Source of the DNA: Alphaproteobacteria bacterium
GTDB taxonomy: Bacteria > Pseudomonadota > Alphaproteobacteria > Reyranellales > Reyranellaceae
DNA: 64,000 bases
Direction: 5' to 3'
Assembly: GCA_016870115.1 (NCBI GenBank)
Contig: VGCH01000013.1
Coordinates: 1-64,000 of the forward strand
Position numbers and translations under genes: made by a program. Every line of letters begins with the position of its first letter. Position 1 is the first letter of the stretch. The notes beneath the pieces are model-generated. The model was not told the origin of the DNA. It worked only from the letters and a program-made list of their open reading frames with translations, and searched no databases. Positions 43,522 to 51,575 of the stretch are shown here, in pieces.

Positions 43522-45276
43522 TTGACCTCCGAACCGCTTCCCACGCGCAGCCGCGAGCTGCCCTTCCGACGCGCCGACTTCTCTTCAGTCTGCGAGGCGC
43601 TGGACTATGCCGCGCGCGGCGAGACCGGCGCCAATTTCTACGCCGGCAAGGGCGAGCTGGTGGCGACGCTGGCCTGGCACGAAGTACGCGCGCGCGCGCA
43701 GGTGCTGGCCCGCAAGCTGATCGGCGCGGGCTTCGCGCGTGGCGAGCGGCTTCTCATCACCGCCGACACCTGGCCGGGCTTCTTCGACGCGTTCTTTGGC
43801 GCCCAGTATGCCGGACTGCTGCCTGTGCCCGTGTCTATTCCGGTCGGTATCGGCGGCAAGGAAGCCTACGTCGAACAGCTGCGTCGCCAGCTCGCGGCCT
43901 CGGGCGCCGTGGCGGCCGTTGGCATCGACGATCTCGCGGGCTTCCTCGCCGAGGCCGCGCGCGATCTGCCGGCGGTGCGCCTCCATGGCGGGATGAACGT
44001 TCTCGACTCGCTGCCCGACTCGTCCGCCGAGCTTCGACCGCTCGGCCCCGACGAGCTCTGCTACATCCAGTTCTCTTCCGGCAGCACGCGCCATCCGCAC
44101 GGTGTCGAGATCACCCAGAAGGCGCTGATGGCCAATCTCGCCGGCATCTGCGGCCCGGCCGGCCTCGATCTGGTGCCGGCCGACCGCGCGGTGAGCTGGT
44201 TGCCGCTCTATCACGACATGGGGTTGGTTGGCTTCCTGATGGCGCCGATGTCGAGCCAGCTCACGATCGACTACCTCACCCCGCGCGACTTCGCCCGCCG
44301 GCCGACGCAGTGGCTGGGACTGATCTCGCGCAACCGCGGGAGCGTCGCCTACAGCCCGAGCTTCGGCTACGACCTCGCGACGCGCCGCGGCGCGAGCCAG
44401 ATCCCGCCCGACCTCGACCTCAGCACGTGGCGCCACGCCGGCATCGGCGGCGACATGGTGCGAGCCGACGTGCTGGAACGCTTCGCCGAGGCCTTCGCAC
44501 CGTCGGGCTTCAATCCGAACGCCTTCATCCCGAGCTACGGCATGGCCGAGGTCTGCCTCGCCATCACCTTCTGTCCGCACGGCACCGGGGTGCGGACCGA
44601 CACGATCGATCGTGCGGCGTTGGCGGAGCGGCAACATGCGACGCCCGCCCCCGATGCCGCGGACGAACGCGCCGCGCGGCGGTTCGTGATCTGCGGCCGG
44701 GTGATGCCCGGGCATCGGTTGGAAGTCCGGGACGGCCAGGGTCGCCCTCTCACAGATCGCGCGGTCGGCCGCATCTTCATCCAAGGGCCAAGCGTCATGC
44801 CGGGTTACTTCGGCGCGCCCGAGTCCAGCGCCGAAGTTCTGTCGGCCGATGGCTGGCTCGACACCGGCGACCTCGGCTACCTGCTCGACGGCGAGATCGT
44901 GGTCACGGGTCGCGCCAAGGACCTGATCATCGTGAACGGCCGCAACATCTGGCCGCAAGACATCGAATGGGCCGTCGAGGGTTCGACCTCGGTGAAGCGC
45001 GGCGATGCCGCCGCCTTCTCCTACGAGGCGCCGTCCGGCGAGCGCGTCGCGGTGGCCGTTCTGGCCCGCGTCGCGAACGCCGAAGCGCGCGCGGCGCTCG
45101 CTCGCGAGGTCGCCGGCGCCGTGCGCGAGGCGATCGCTTGCGACTGCGAAGTGATCCTGGTGCCACCGGCGATGGGCCTGCCCATGACCTCGTCGGGCAA
45201 GCTCAGCCGCGCGCGGGTGAAGGCGAACTATCTCGCCGGCACCTACGCCGCGCCGGCTGAGACCGTTCCGGCGTGA
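43522..45276 (+). CDS. Fatty acyl-AMP ligase / acyl-ACP synthetase of the ceramide cluster (AasR-like)
   Basis: A 584-residue adenylate-forming enzyme. The P-loop-like motif is CYIQFSSGSTRHPHGV (180-195), followed by SWLPLYHDMGLVGFLM, which is typical of fatty acyl-AMP ligases, IPSYGMAEVCLAI, and the late GDLGYLLDGEIVVTGRAKDLI with the catalytic lysine in SSGKLSRARVK. It should activate a fatty acid as acyl-AMP and load it onto the carrier protein encoded downstream. The start is a TTG with AGGAG upstream. It is the first gene of the ceramide set and divergent from argD. Confidence 0.85.
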   Translation: MTSEPLPTRSRELPFRRADFSSVCEALDYAARGETGANFYAGKGELVATLAWHEVRARAQVLARKLIGAGFARGERLLITADTWPGFFDAFFGAQYAGLLPVPVSIPVGIGGKEAYVEQLRRQLAASGAVAAVGIDDLAGFLAEAARDLPAVRLHGGMNVLDSLPDSSAELRPLGPDELCYIQFSSGSTRHPHGVEITQKALMANLAGICGPAGLDLVPADRAVSWLPLYHDMGLVGFLMAPMSSQLTIDYLTPRDFARRPTQWLGLISRNRGSVAYSPSFGYDLATRRGASQIPPDLDLSTWRHAGIGGDMVRADVLERFAEAFAPSGFNPNAFIPSYGMAEVCLAITFCPHGTGVRTDTIDRAALAERQHATPAPDAADERAARRFVICGRVMPGHRLEVRDGQGRPLTDRAVGRIFIQGPSVMPGYFGAPESSAEVLSADGWLDTGDLGYLLDGEIVVTGRAKDLIIVNGRNIWPQDIEWAVEGSTSVKRGDAAAFSYEAPSGERVAVAVLARVANAEARAALAREVAGAVREAIACDCEVILVPPAMGLPMTSSGKLSRARVKANYLAGTYAAPAETVPA

Positions 45277-45284
45277 GCTGACGC

Positions 45285-46232
45285 ATGGCGAAGCTGGTCG
45301 CCGTCACCGGCGCGACCGGCTTTGTCGGTCCCCATCTCGTTCGGGCGCTGGCGGCGCGCGGTTACCGGCTGCGCCTGCTGGTGCGACGCTGGTCGCCACT
45401 CCCCTCGCTGGCGGGCATCGAACTCGAGCTGGTCCTGGGCGACCTTGAGGATCGCGCGGCGCTTGGCGCGCTCTGCGCTGGCGCCGACGCCGTGATCCAC
45501 GCGGCCGGCGCCATCAAGGCACGGACCACCGCGGACTTCATGCGGGCCAACCGCGACGGCACGGCGAACCTCTCCACCGCCGCCGGCGCGGCACGGCTGA
45601 TCCTTCTCTCGTCGCTCGTGGCGCGCGAGCCCGACCTGTCGCCCTATGCCGCAAGCAAACGGGCCGCCGAACGCGCGGTCGCCGATCGGTCGGGGCCCTG
45701 GCTCGCCGTTCGGGCGCCCGCGGTCTATGGGCCGGGTGATCGCGAGACCCTCGCCTATTTCGCCGGGGTCGCGCGTGGCCTCGCCCTCGCGCCGCGCGCC
45801 GACGGGGCGCGGGTCTCGATGATTCATGTCGAGGACCTGGCCCAGGCGCTCGCCGGCTGCGTCGCGGTCGAACTGGACCGGGAAATCTGTGAAATCGACG
45901 ATGGCAAAGCCGAGGGCTACGGCTATCCAGACCTCGCCCAAGCCGCCGAAGCCGCGCTGGGACGGACGGCCCGGACGCTCCGTGTACCCCGGCCCGCAAT
46001 GGCGGCACTCGGTCGCATCAATGCCGGGCTCAACCGGTTGGGTGCCCCAGTGCAGATCCTGACCCACGGAAAAGTGCGGGAGATCTTCCATCCCGACTGG
46101 GTCGTTCGCGACCGCAAACTTGCAGCAGTGCTGGCGTTTTCGCCGCGCTACGGCCTGATGGAAGGGTTTCGCGACACGGTGCTGTGGTATCGCCGCAACA
46201 ATTGGCTGCGTCAGACGAGAAACACTGTGTAA
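45285..46232 (+). CDS. NAD-dependent epimerase/dehydratase, probable ceramide-pathway reductase (CerR-like)
   Basis: A 315-residue extended short-chain dehydrogenase. The dinucleotide motif VAVTGATGFVGPHLVRAL is at the N-terminus, the ADAVIHAAGAIKA block follows, and the active-site Tyr/Lys lie in LSPYAASKRAAERAV. In Caulobacter the gene in this position (CerR) reduces the 3-keto group of the N-acylated intermediate. The neighbours match here, so the same role is likely. It starts eight bases after the acyl-AMP ligase. Confidence 0.82.
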   Translation: MAKLVAVTGATGFVGPHLVRALAARGYRLRLLVRRWSPLPSLAGIELELVLGDLEDRAALGALCAGADAVIHAAGAIKARTTADFMRANRDGTANLSTAAGAARLILLSSLVAREPDLSPYAASKRAAERAVADRSGPWLAVRAPAVYGPGDRETLAYFAGVARGLALAPRADGARVSMIHVEDLAQALAGCVAVELDREICEIDDGKAEGYGYPDLAQAAEAALGRTARTLRVPRPAMAALGRINAGLNRLGAPVQILTHGKVREIFHPDWVVRDRKLAAVLAFSPRYGLMEGFRDTVLWYRRNNWLRQTRNTV

Positions 46233-46308
46233 CAAAATGTCATTTCACATGAATCCGGCCTTTGGGTCACATGCCGCCGACCCAAAACCCGGGACAAGGG
46301 GACTAATT
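46233..46308 (+). promoter_or_regulatory. Low-GC leader with a perfect 8-bp dyad upstream of the carrier-protein gene
   Basis: TTTGGGTC-N10-GACCCAAA at 46261-46286 forms a perfect stem. A smaller dyad, ATGT-N6-ACAT, lies at 46237-46250. Composition drops sharply from the coding flanks. The region may hold an internal promoter or a processing stem that raises carrier-protein and serine palmitoyltransferase output. An ATG at 46237 would translate through it, which looks unlikely. Confidence 0.4.
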
Positions 46309-46623
46309 TTGCGCACTGCACACAATCTGGCGATCGACACCGCGACTCTCGCGCAGGTCGATGCCGAGCAGACCTCCCGGGGCGAGGTCATGGCCGAGAT
46401 CGTCCGTCACCTGACGCCATTCAACACCTCCGATGTCCGCATCACGGGCGCGACGGTCATTTCCAAGGACCTGTCGATCGATTCGCTCGCCATCATGGAC
46501 ATGATGCTGGACCTCGAGGACAGCTACGACATCTCGATTCCGCTGAATGTCGTCGCCGAGATCCACACCGTCGACGAGCTCGCCGACACGATCCTCAGGC
46601 TGCGCGCCGAACGGCAAGGCTGA
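46309..46623 (+). CDS. Acyl carrier protein of the ceramide cluster (AcpR-like)
   Basis: A small acidic carrier protein. The phosphopantetheine serine is in LSIDSLAIMDMMLDLED (Ser59 if the TTG start is used), and the helix after it and IHTVDELADTILRL match ACPs. It is the expected dedicated carrier delivering acyl chains to serine palmitoyltransferase. Three starts are open: ATG 46237 (no ribosome site), TTG 46309 (AGGGGA six bases upstream, chosen) and ATG 46390 (a minimal 77-residue ACP). Its stop overlaps the next ATG. Confidence 0.82.
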   Translation: MRTAHNLAIDTATLAQVDAEQTSRGEVMAEIVRHLTPFNTSDVRITGATVISKDLSIDSLAIMDMMLDLEDSYDISIPLNVVAEIHTVDELADTILRLRAERQG

Positions 46624-47852
46624 TGGGTCTTTTCGACCGGCATGCCGGCATCGTCGAGGCTTACCGCGATGTCCGCACCACCGGTGCCGACCCCTTCCAG
46701 ATCCGGATGGACCGGGTGCTCTCGCCGACCGAGGCGATCATCGACGGCCGCCGCACGCTCCTGGTCGGTACCAACAACTATTTCGGCCTGACCTACGACC
46801 CGGCCTGCATGGAGGCCGCGATCGAGGCGATCCGCGCCGAAGGCACGGGCACCACGGGCTCGCGCATCGCCAACGGCAGCTACGGCCAGCACGTCGCACT
46901 CGAACAGGAAATCGCGGCGTTCTACGGCAAGAAGCACTGCATGGTGTTCACCACCGGCTACCAGGCCAATCTTGGCGTGATCTCCACGCTCGTGGGCCAG
47001 GGCGACCTGCTGCTGATCGACGCCGACAGCCACGCCTCGATCTATGACGCGTGCAAGCAGACCCAGGCCGAAGTGGTGCGCTTCAAGCACAACGACCCGG
47101 CCAGCCTCGATGCGCGCCTTCGGCGTCTCGCCGACCGGCCGGGCAATCGGCTGGTGGTGCTGGAGGGCATCTATTCGATGCTGGGCGACAGCGCGCCGCT
47201 CAAGGAATTCATCGACGTCTGCAAGAAGTACGGCGCGTATGTGCTGGTCGACGAGGCCCACTCGCTGGGGGCGCTCGGCGCCAACGGGCGCGGGCTCGCC
47301 GAGGAAGCGGGCGTTCTGGACGATGTGCACTTCGTCGTCGGCACCTTCTCCAAGACGCTGGGCGCGATCGGCGGCTATTGCGTCTCCAACGACCCCGATT
47401 TCGACGTGCTGCGCGTGGTCACCCGCGCCTACATGTTCACGGCCTCGCTGCCGACCTCGATCGTCGCCTCGGTGCGCGCGGCACTCAAGGTCGTGCAGGC
47501 CCGGCCCGAACTTCGCACACGCCTCTGGGACAATGTGCGCACGCTCTACGACGGTCTGGCGGCGCAGGGCTTCACGCTCGGCCCGATGCCCGGCCCCGTG
47601 GTCGGCGTCCACCTGCCCGACCGCGCAACGACCATCGGCTTCTGGCGCGCCATGCTCGATGCCGGGGTCTACGTGAATGTGGCGGTGCCGCCGGCGACGC
47701 CCAACGGAGTCTCGCTGTTGCGCTGCTCGCTCTCGGCCGCGCACACGCCCGAGCAACTCACGCACATGATCGACGTCATGACCGGTATCGGCCGCCAGAT
47801 GGGCGTCCTGCCGGCGGGGCCCCGACTCAAGGTCGTCGCCCAGCACGGCTGA
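46623..47852 (+). CDS. spt: Serine palmitoyltransferase
   Basis: A 409-residue alpha-oxoamine synthase. PLP contacts are DSHAS (His137), LVDEAHSLGALG (Asp210/His213) and Lys244 in GTFSKTLGAIGGY, with an N-terminal GTNNYFGLTYDP as in bacterial Spt. It condenses serine with an acyl thioester to 3-ketosphinganine, the first committed step of sphingolipids. The gene is coupled to the ACP by TGATG, which supports acyl-ACP as donor. AONS and KBL relatives are less likely given the carrier protein and ceramide synthase neighbours. Confidence 0.88.
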   Translation: MGLFDRHAGIVEAYRDVRTTGADPFQIRMDRVLSPTEAIIDGRRTLLVGTNNYFGLTYDPACMEAAIEAIRAEGTGTTGSRIANGSYGQHVALEQEIAAFYGKKHCMVFTTGYQANLGVISTLVGQGDLLLIDADSHASIYDACKQTQAEVVRFKHNDPASLDARLRRLADRPGNRLVVLEGIYSMLGDSAPLKEFIDVCKKYGAYVLVDEAHSLGALGANGRGLAEEAGVLDDVHFVVGTFSKTLGAIGGYCVSNDPDFDVLRVVTRAYMFTASLPTSIVASVRAALKVVQARPELRTRLWDNVRTLYDGLAAQGFTLGPMPGPVVGVHLPDRATTIGFWRAMLDAGVYVNVAVPPATPNGVSLLRCSLSAAHTPEQLTHMIDVMTGIGRQMGVLPAGPRLKVVAQHG

Positions 47853-47862
47853 CGGCCGGCGC

Positions 47863-48759
47863 GTGTTCCGGCTCGCGCATCTCTCCGACCCGCATCTGCC
47901 GATGCCGCAGGCGCGGCCGTCGGAACTGCTTGGCAAGCGCCTGTCGGGCTACGCCAACTGGTGGCGCCACCGCGTCCACCTCCACCGGCCCGAGGCGCTG
48001 GCGGCCATCGTGCGCGACATTTCCGACGCCCGGCCCGACCACATCGCGCTGACCGGCGATGTGGTGAATGTCTCGCTGGAAGAGGAGTTCCGCCGGGCCG
48101 CGCGCTGGCTGGCCGAGCTGGCGCCAGCCGATCGGCTGAGCCTCGTTCCCGGCAATCACGACGCCTATGTGCCGCAACGCTGGGACCGCGCGCTGGGCGG
48201 CTGGGCCGCCTGGATGGCGGGCGACGGCGGCGCGCCGCCGCGCGGCCCCGGCGACTTTCCCTTCCTGCGCCGGCGCGGGCCGATCGCGCTCGTGGGGCTC
48301 ACGACCGCGCTCCCGACGCCGACCTTCTTCGCCACGGGGCGACTGGGCGGCGCCCAGATCGAGCGGTGCGAGGAAATGCTGCGCCGGCTTGGCGCCAACG
48401 GCCTCTATCGCGTGGTGCTGATCCATCATCCGCCTCTGGCGGTCGGCTCGCGGCACAAGCGGCTCTCCGACGTTCTCGCCTTCCAGGCCATGCTGCGTCG
48501 CGTGGGGTGTGAGCTGATCCTGCACGGCCACACCCACCGGAGCGAAGTGGCGCGGCTCGACGGGCCGGCCGGGCCGGTGCCCGTTCTCGGCGTCACCTCG
48601 GCCTCGGCGGCGGTCGAAAGCCGCTACGGTCGCGCGCGCTGGCACCTGATCGAGATCGAGCGCGCGGGCGCGGGCTGGCAGACCCGCGTCGCGGTTCGCG
48701 CCGCCCGCGCCGACGGCGCGTGCGAGGACGATGGCCGGTACAGCTTCCGCACCGCTTGA
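47863..48759 (+). CDS. Metallophosphoesterase in the ceramide cluster
   Basis: A 298-residue calcineurin-like phosphoesterase with all metal-binding motifs: LSDPH at residues 8-12, ALTGDVVN, VPGNHDAY, LIHHPPL and LHGHTHR. The start is a GTG ten bases after spt. Substrate is unknown. Its place between serine palmitoyltransferase and ceramide synthase suggests a phosphorylated lipid or headgroup, for example removal of phosphate in ceramide-phosphate lipid turnover, but that is inference from position only. Confidence 0.78.
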   Translation: MFRLAHLSDPHLPMPQARPSELLGKRLSGYANWWRHRVHLHRPEALAAIVRDISDARPDHIALTGDVVNVSLEEEFRRAARWLAELAPADRLSLVPGNHDAYVPQRWDRALGGWAAWMAGDGGAPPRGPGDFPFLRRRGPIALVGLTTALPTPTFFATGRLGGAQIERCEEMLRRLGANGLYRVVLIHHPPLAVGSRHKRLSDVLAFQAMLRRVGCELILHGHTHRSEVARLDGPAGPVPVLGVTSASAAVESRYGRARWHLIEIERAGAGWQTRVAVRAARADGACEDDGRYSFRTA

Positions 48760-48776
48760 GATAGAGTGCGCCGATC

Positions 48777-49925
48777 ATGGCAGCAGGCGACATCGTCATC
48801 ACGCCGGTCGAAACCAAAACCGACCTCAACGCATTCATCCAGCTGCCCAAGCGGCTCTATGCCGGGCATACCGGGTTCGTGCCGCACCTCGATGTCGAGC
48901 GGCAGGAGGCGCTGTCGCCGGCCAAGAACCCGGTCTTCAGCCACCTCGAGGCGCGCTTCTTCCTCGCCCGGCGTGGCGGTGAGGTGGTCGGGCGGATTTC
49001 CGCGCAGATCGACCGGGCGCATCTTGAGCACCACAAGGATGACACCGGCTTCTTCGGCCTGCTGGCCGCCGAGGACGACGGCGCGATCTTCGCGGCGCTG
49101 CTGGGCGCCGCCGAGGCGTGGGTCCGCGAGCGCGGCATGAAGCGCATCGCCGGCCCCTTCAGCCTTTCGATCAACGAGGAAGTCGGCCTGATGGTGGAGG
49201 GCTTCGAGGCCCCGTCGTTCCTGATGGTGCCCTACGATCCGCCGTGGGCGGGGGGCCGCGTCGAGGCCTGCGGCTACACCAAGCTGAAGGACGTGTTCTC
49301 CTATGCCTACGCGCCGCAGACCGCGCCGGTCACGATCGGCGCCAAGCTGATCGAGCGGGCGGGTCTCGGCGGCCGCATGAAGGTGCGCACGCTCAACACC
49401 CGGATGTTCGACGCCGAGGTCCGCACGCTCGTCAGCATCTTCAACGATGCCTGGAGCGACAATTGGGGCTTCGTGCCCTTCACCCAGGCCGAGATCGACC
49501 ATGCCGCAAAGGCGCTGCGGCCGGTGATCGTGCCGGAAATGGCGGTGTTCATCGATCTCGACGACGAGACCGTGGCCTTCATCCTGGCGCTCACCAACCT
49601 CAACGAGGCGATCGCGGATTTCAACGGCAAGCTGAACGTCTTCACCCTGCCCAAGCTCCTGTGGCGGCTGAAGATCGCAGGCGTTCCCTCGTCGCGCGTG
49701 CCGCTGATGGGGGTGAAGTCGCGCTTCCGCAACCACCCGACCCTGGGCGCCGGCCTCGCGATGGTGGCGATCGATGCCATCCGCAGCAACGGCGTGCGGC
49801 GCGGCCTCAAGAACGTCGAACTGGGCTGGATCCTCGAGGACAACAAGGCGACCAACCACATCATCCGCAATGTCGGCGGCCGCGTGCACAAGGTGCATCG
49901 CATCTACGAACGGCCGCTCGGATGA
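48777..49925 (+). CDS. Bacterial ceramide synthase (GNAT-like N-acyltransferase, bCerS type)
   Basis: A 382-residue protein with an extended N-terminus (FIQLPKRLYAGHTGFVPHLD) and a C-terminal GNAT-like half (SRVPLMGVKSRFRNHPTLGA, then KNVELGWILEDNKATNHIIR). This is the pattern of the proteins shown in Caulobacter to N-acylate the long-chain base, not related to eukaryotic ceramide synthases. Such proteins are often listed as hypothetical or N-acetyltransferase. It lies 17 bases after the phosphoesterase and overlaps the MFS gene. Confidence 0.8.
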   Translation: MAAGDIVITPVETKTDLNAFIQLPKRLYAGHTGFVPHLDVERQEALSPAKNPVFSHLEARFFLARRGGEVVGRISAQIDRAHLEHHKDDTGFFGLLAAEDDGAIFAALLGAAEAWVRERGMKRIAGPFSLSINEEVGLMVEGFEAPSFLMVPYDPPWAGGRVEACGYTKLKDVFSYAYAPQTAPVTIGAKLIERAGLGGRMKVRTLNTRMFDAEVRTLVSIFNDAWSDNWGFVPFTQAEIDHAAKALRPVIVPEMAVFIDLDDETVAFILALTNLNEAIADFNGKLNVFTLPKLLWRLKIAGVPSSRVPLMGVKSRFRNHPTLGAGLAMVAIDAIRSNGVRRGLKNVELGWILEDNKATNHIIRNVGGRVHKVHRIYERPLG

Positions 49926-51166
49926 CCGCGCCGCCCGGCGGCGGCGAGCCGCGCTCCGCCTGGGCCCCCTTCGCCAACCGCAGCTTCCTGACACTATGGG
50001 TCGCCAACGTCGCCTCCGATATCGGCGGCTGGATGCAGACCACGGGCGCCGCCTGGGAGATGACCAGCTTCACCAGCGATCCGCTGTTCGTGGCGCTGCT
50101 GTCGGTCTGCAGCACGCTCCCGCTCTTGCTGTTCAGTCCGATCGCGGGCGTGCTGGCCGACCGCTTCGACCGTCGCCGGTTCTTCATCCTGTGGCAGATC
50201 TGGACCATGGCGGCCGCGGCGTTCCTCGCGCTGCTGGCGTGGAGCGGTCGGCTCGATCCCTGGTGGTTGCTCGGTCTCACTTTCTGCATGGGCATCGGCC
50301 ACGCCATGAAGGGCCCGGCGTGGCACGCCATGGTGCCGGAGGTCGTGCCGGGCGCGATCCTGCGCCAGGCGATCGCACTCAATAGTGCTGGCTTCAATCT
50401 CGCCCGCACGCTGGGTCCGATGTTTGGCCAGTTCCTGCTGGGTTTCGCGGGCGTGGCGCTCCTGTTCGCGATCAACGCCGTTACCTATGTCGGCACGATC
50501 ATGGCCATGCTGTCCTGGCGGCGCCCGGCCGAGGCGCGAGCCGATCAACGGCGCGAAGGGTTCATGGAATCCTTCGCCGCCGGCCTGCGCTTCGTGCGCG
50601 GTTCGGTCGAATTGAAAGCCATCTTCACCCGGGGCCTGTGCTTTTTCGTACCCGGCATCGCCTTTGGTACGCTCCTGCCGGTGATCGGCCGCTTCGAGCT
50701 CGGCCTGGACGCCTTCCGCTTCGGCGTCCTCTACGGCGTGTTCGGCGCGGGCGCGGTCGCAGGTGCTGCGCTGATGCCGACCATCAACCGCCTGCTGGGG
50801 CCGGACCGCGCCAACATCTGGGCGATGGGGCTGCATGCCGCGGTGAATCTGGTGGCCGCGCTGGAGATGAACATCTGGACCGTGGGCGCGGCGGTGACCA
50901 TCAACGGGGCCTGCTGGATCACCGTCATCGCCAACAACAACATGGCGACGCAATCGGTCCTGCCCAACTACATGCGGGCGCGCGGCATGGCGGTGAACCA
51001 GATGGTGTTCTTCGGCGCCATGGTGGGCGGCTCCCTGCTCTGGGGGCAGATCGCAGCCTGGTTCGGGCCGCAGACCGCGATCGTCGCCTCCTGCGCGGCG
51101 CTGGTGCCGCTCACCGTCTTCGCCGCCACCATCCGCCTTCCGGGCGCCGCCTTGCCCCGCGCCTGA
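49922..51166 (+). CDS. MFS transporter (enterobactin-exporter-like) coupled to ceramide synthase
   Basis: A 414-residue MFS protein with about eleven to twelve helices. The signature loop is GVLADRFDRRRFF near residue 80, and NSAGFNLARTLGPMFGQFLLG is typical of the EntS/DUF894-like group. Its ATG overlaps the ceramide synthase stop (ATGA), so the two are translationally coupled. A role in moving a sphingolipid intermediate or headgroup is suggested by position; the family usually exports small molecules, and no substrate can be read from the sequence. Confidence 0.78.
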   Translation: MTAPPGGGEPRSAWAPFANRSFLTLWVANVASDIGGWMQTTGAAWEMTSFTSDPLFVALLSVCSTLPLLLFSPIAGVLADRFDRRRFFILWQIWTMAAAAFLALLAWSGRLDPWWLLGLTFCMGIGHAMKGPAWHAMVPEVVPGAILRQAIALNSAGFNLARTLGPMFGQFLLGFAGVALLFAINAVTYVGTIMAMLSWRRPAEARADQRREGFMESFAAGLRFVRGSVELKAIFTRGLCFFVPGIAFGTLLPVIGRFELGLDAFRFGVLYGVFGAGAVAGAALMPTINRLLGPDRANIWAMGLHAAVNLVAALEMNIWTVGAAVTINGACWITVIANNNMATQSVLPNYMRARGMAVNQMVFFGAMVGGSLLWGQIAAWFGPQTAIVASCAALVPLTVFAATIRLPGAALPRA

Positions 51167-51179
51167 GCGCCAAAGTGTG

Positions 51180-51575
51180 ATCGCACGAACACAAGTCAGT
51201 GGAAAAAAACCCTTGTGGGCCAGAATCTTCTTGAGTCCAGATCAATTGATTGTAGATACCGAAGCACGACGCCCACGCACGTGCCGCTGGCCCAAAGTGG
51301 TTATGCAACGACGGAAAGCGTCCTTTTTGGCAGTGCCGGTTTCAAGCCGGGTCCGGGAAGGAGCTTCTGAGATGGTTGCTTTCAGTGCGGGGCGCGCTCC
51401 CCGCTATCGTGTGCACGGCCTGGCGGCCACCCGCCGGGCCACCTACGCCGCCCTCATCGGCCGGAAGTTTCCTCGGTCCAGTATCGCCTGACGCGCCGCG
51501 CCCCGCAGGGGGTGTCCGGTTGCGTCGCGTTGTCCACCGACTGAGCTTCCTTTTGTCCAGGGGATCCCCCCAGCG
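51180..51575 (+). promoter_or_regulatory. Long structured leader of ornithine decarboxylase (speF-leader-like)
   Basis: A 409-base gap precedes the decarboxylase gene. It is much longer than any other spacer here and lower in GC in its first 200 bases. It contains a 39-codon upstream ORF (51372-51491), stems inside that ORF (GCGGGG-N6-CCCCGC at 51387-51404 and GGCC/GGCC-based pairing near 51417-51440), CCCCGCAGGGG at 51501-51511, and the palindrome GGGGATCCCC over the decarboxylase ribosome site. Alphaproteobacteria are known to carry a conserved RNA leader of about 400 nt upstream of speF, and this fits in place and length. I could not run a covariance search. Confidence 0.65.
51372..51491 (+). 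CDS. Arginine-rich 39-residue upstream ORF, candidate regulatory leader peptide
   Basis: ATG at 51372 is preceded by AAGGAG with an eight-base spacer, the best ribosome site in the leader. The peptide starts MVAFSAGRAPRYRVHG and has seven arginines in 39 residues, including an RR pair, and it ends 84 bases before the decarboxylase ATG. Arginine-rich leader peptides that sense ornithine or arginine are known upstream of speF in enterobacteria; similarity of logic, not of sequence, is claimed here. It overlaps two strong stems, so translation would change the RNA fold. Confidence 0.55.
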   Translation: MVAFSAGRAPRYRVHGLAATRRATYAALIGRKFPRSSIA

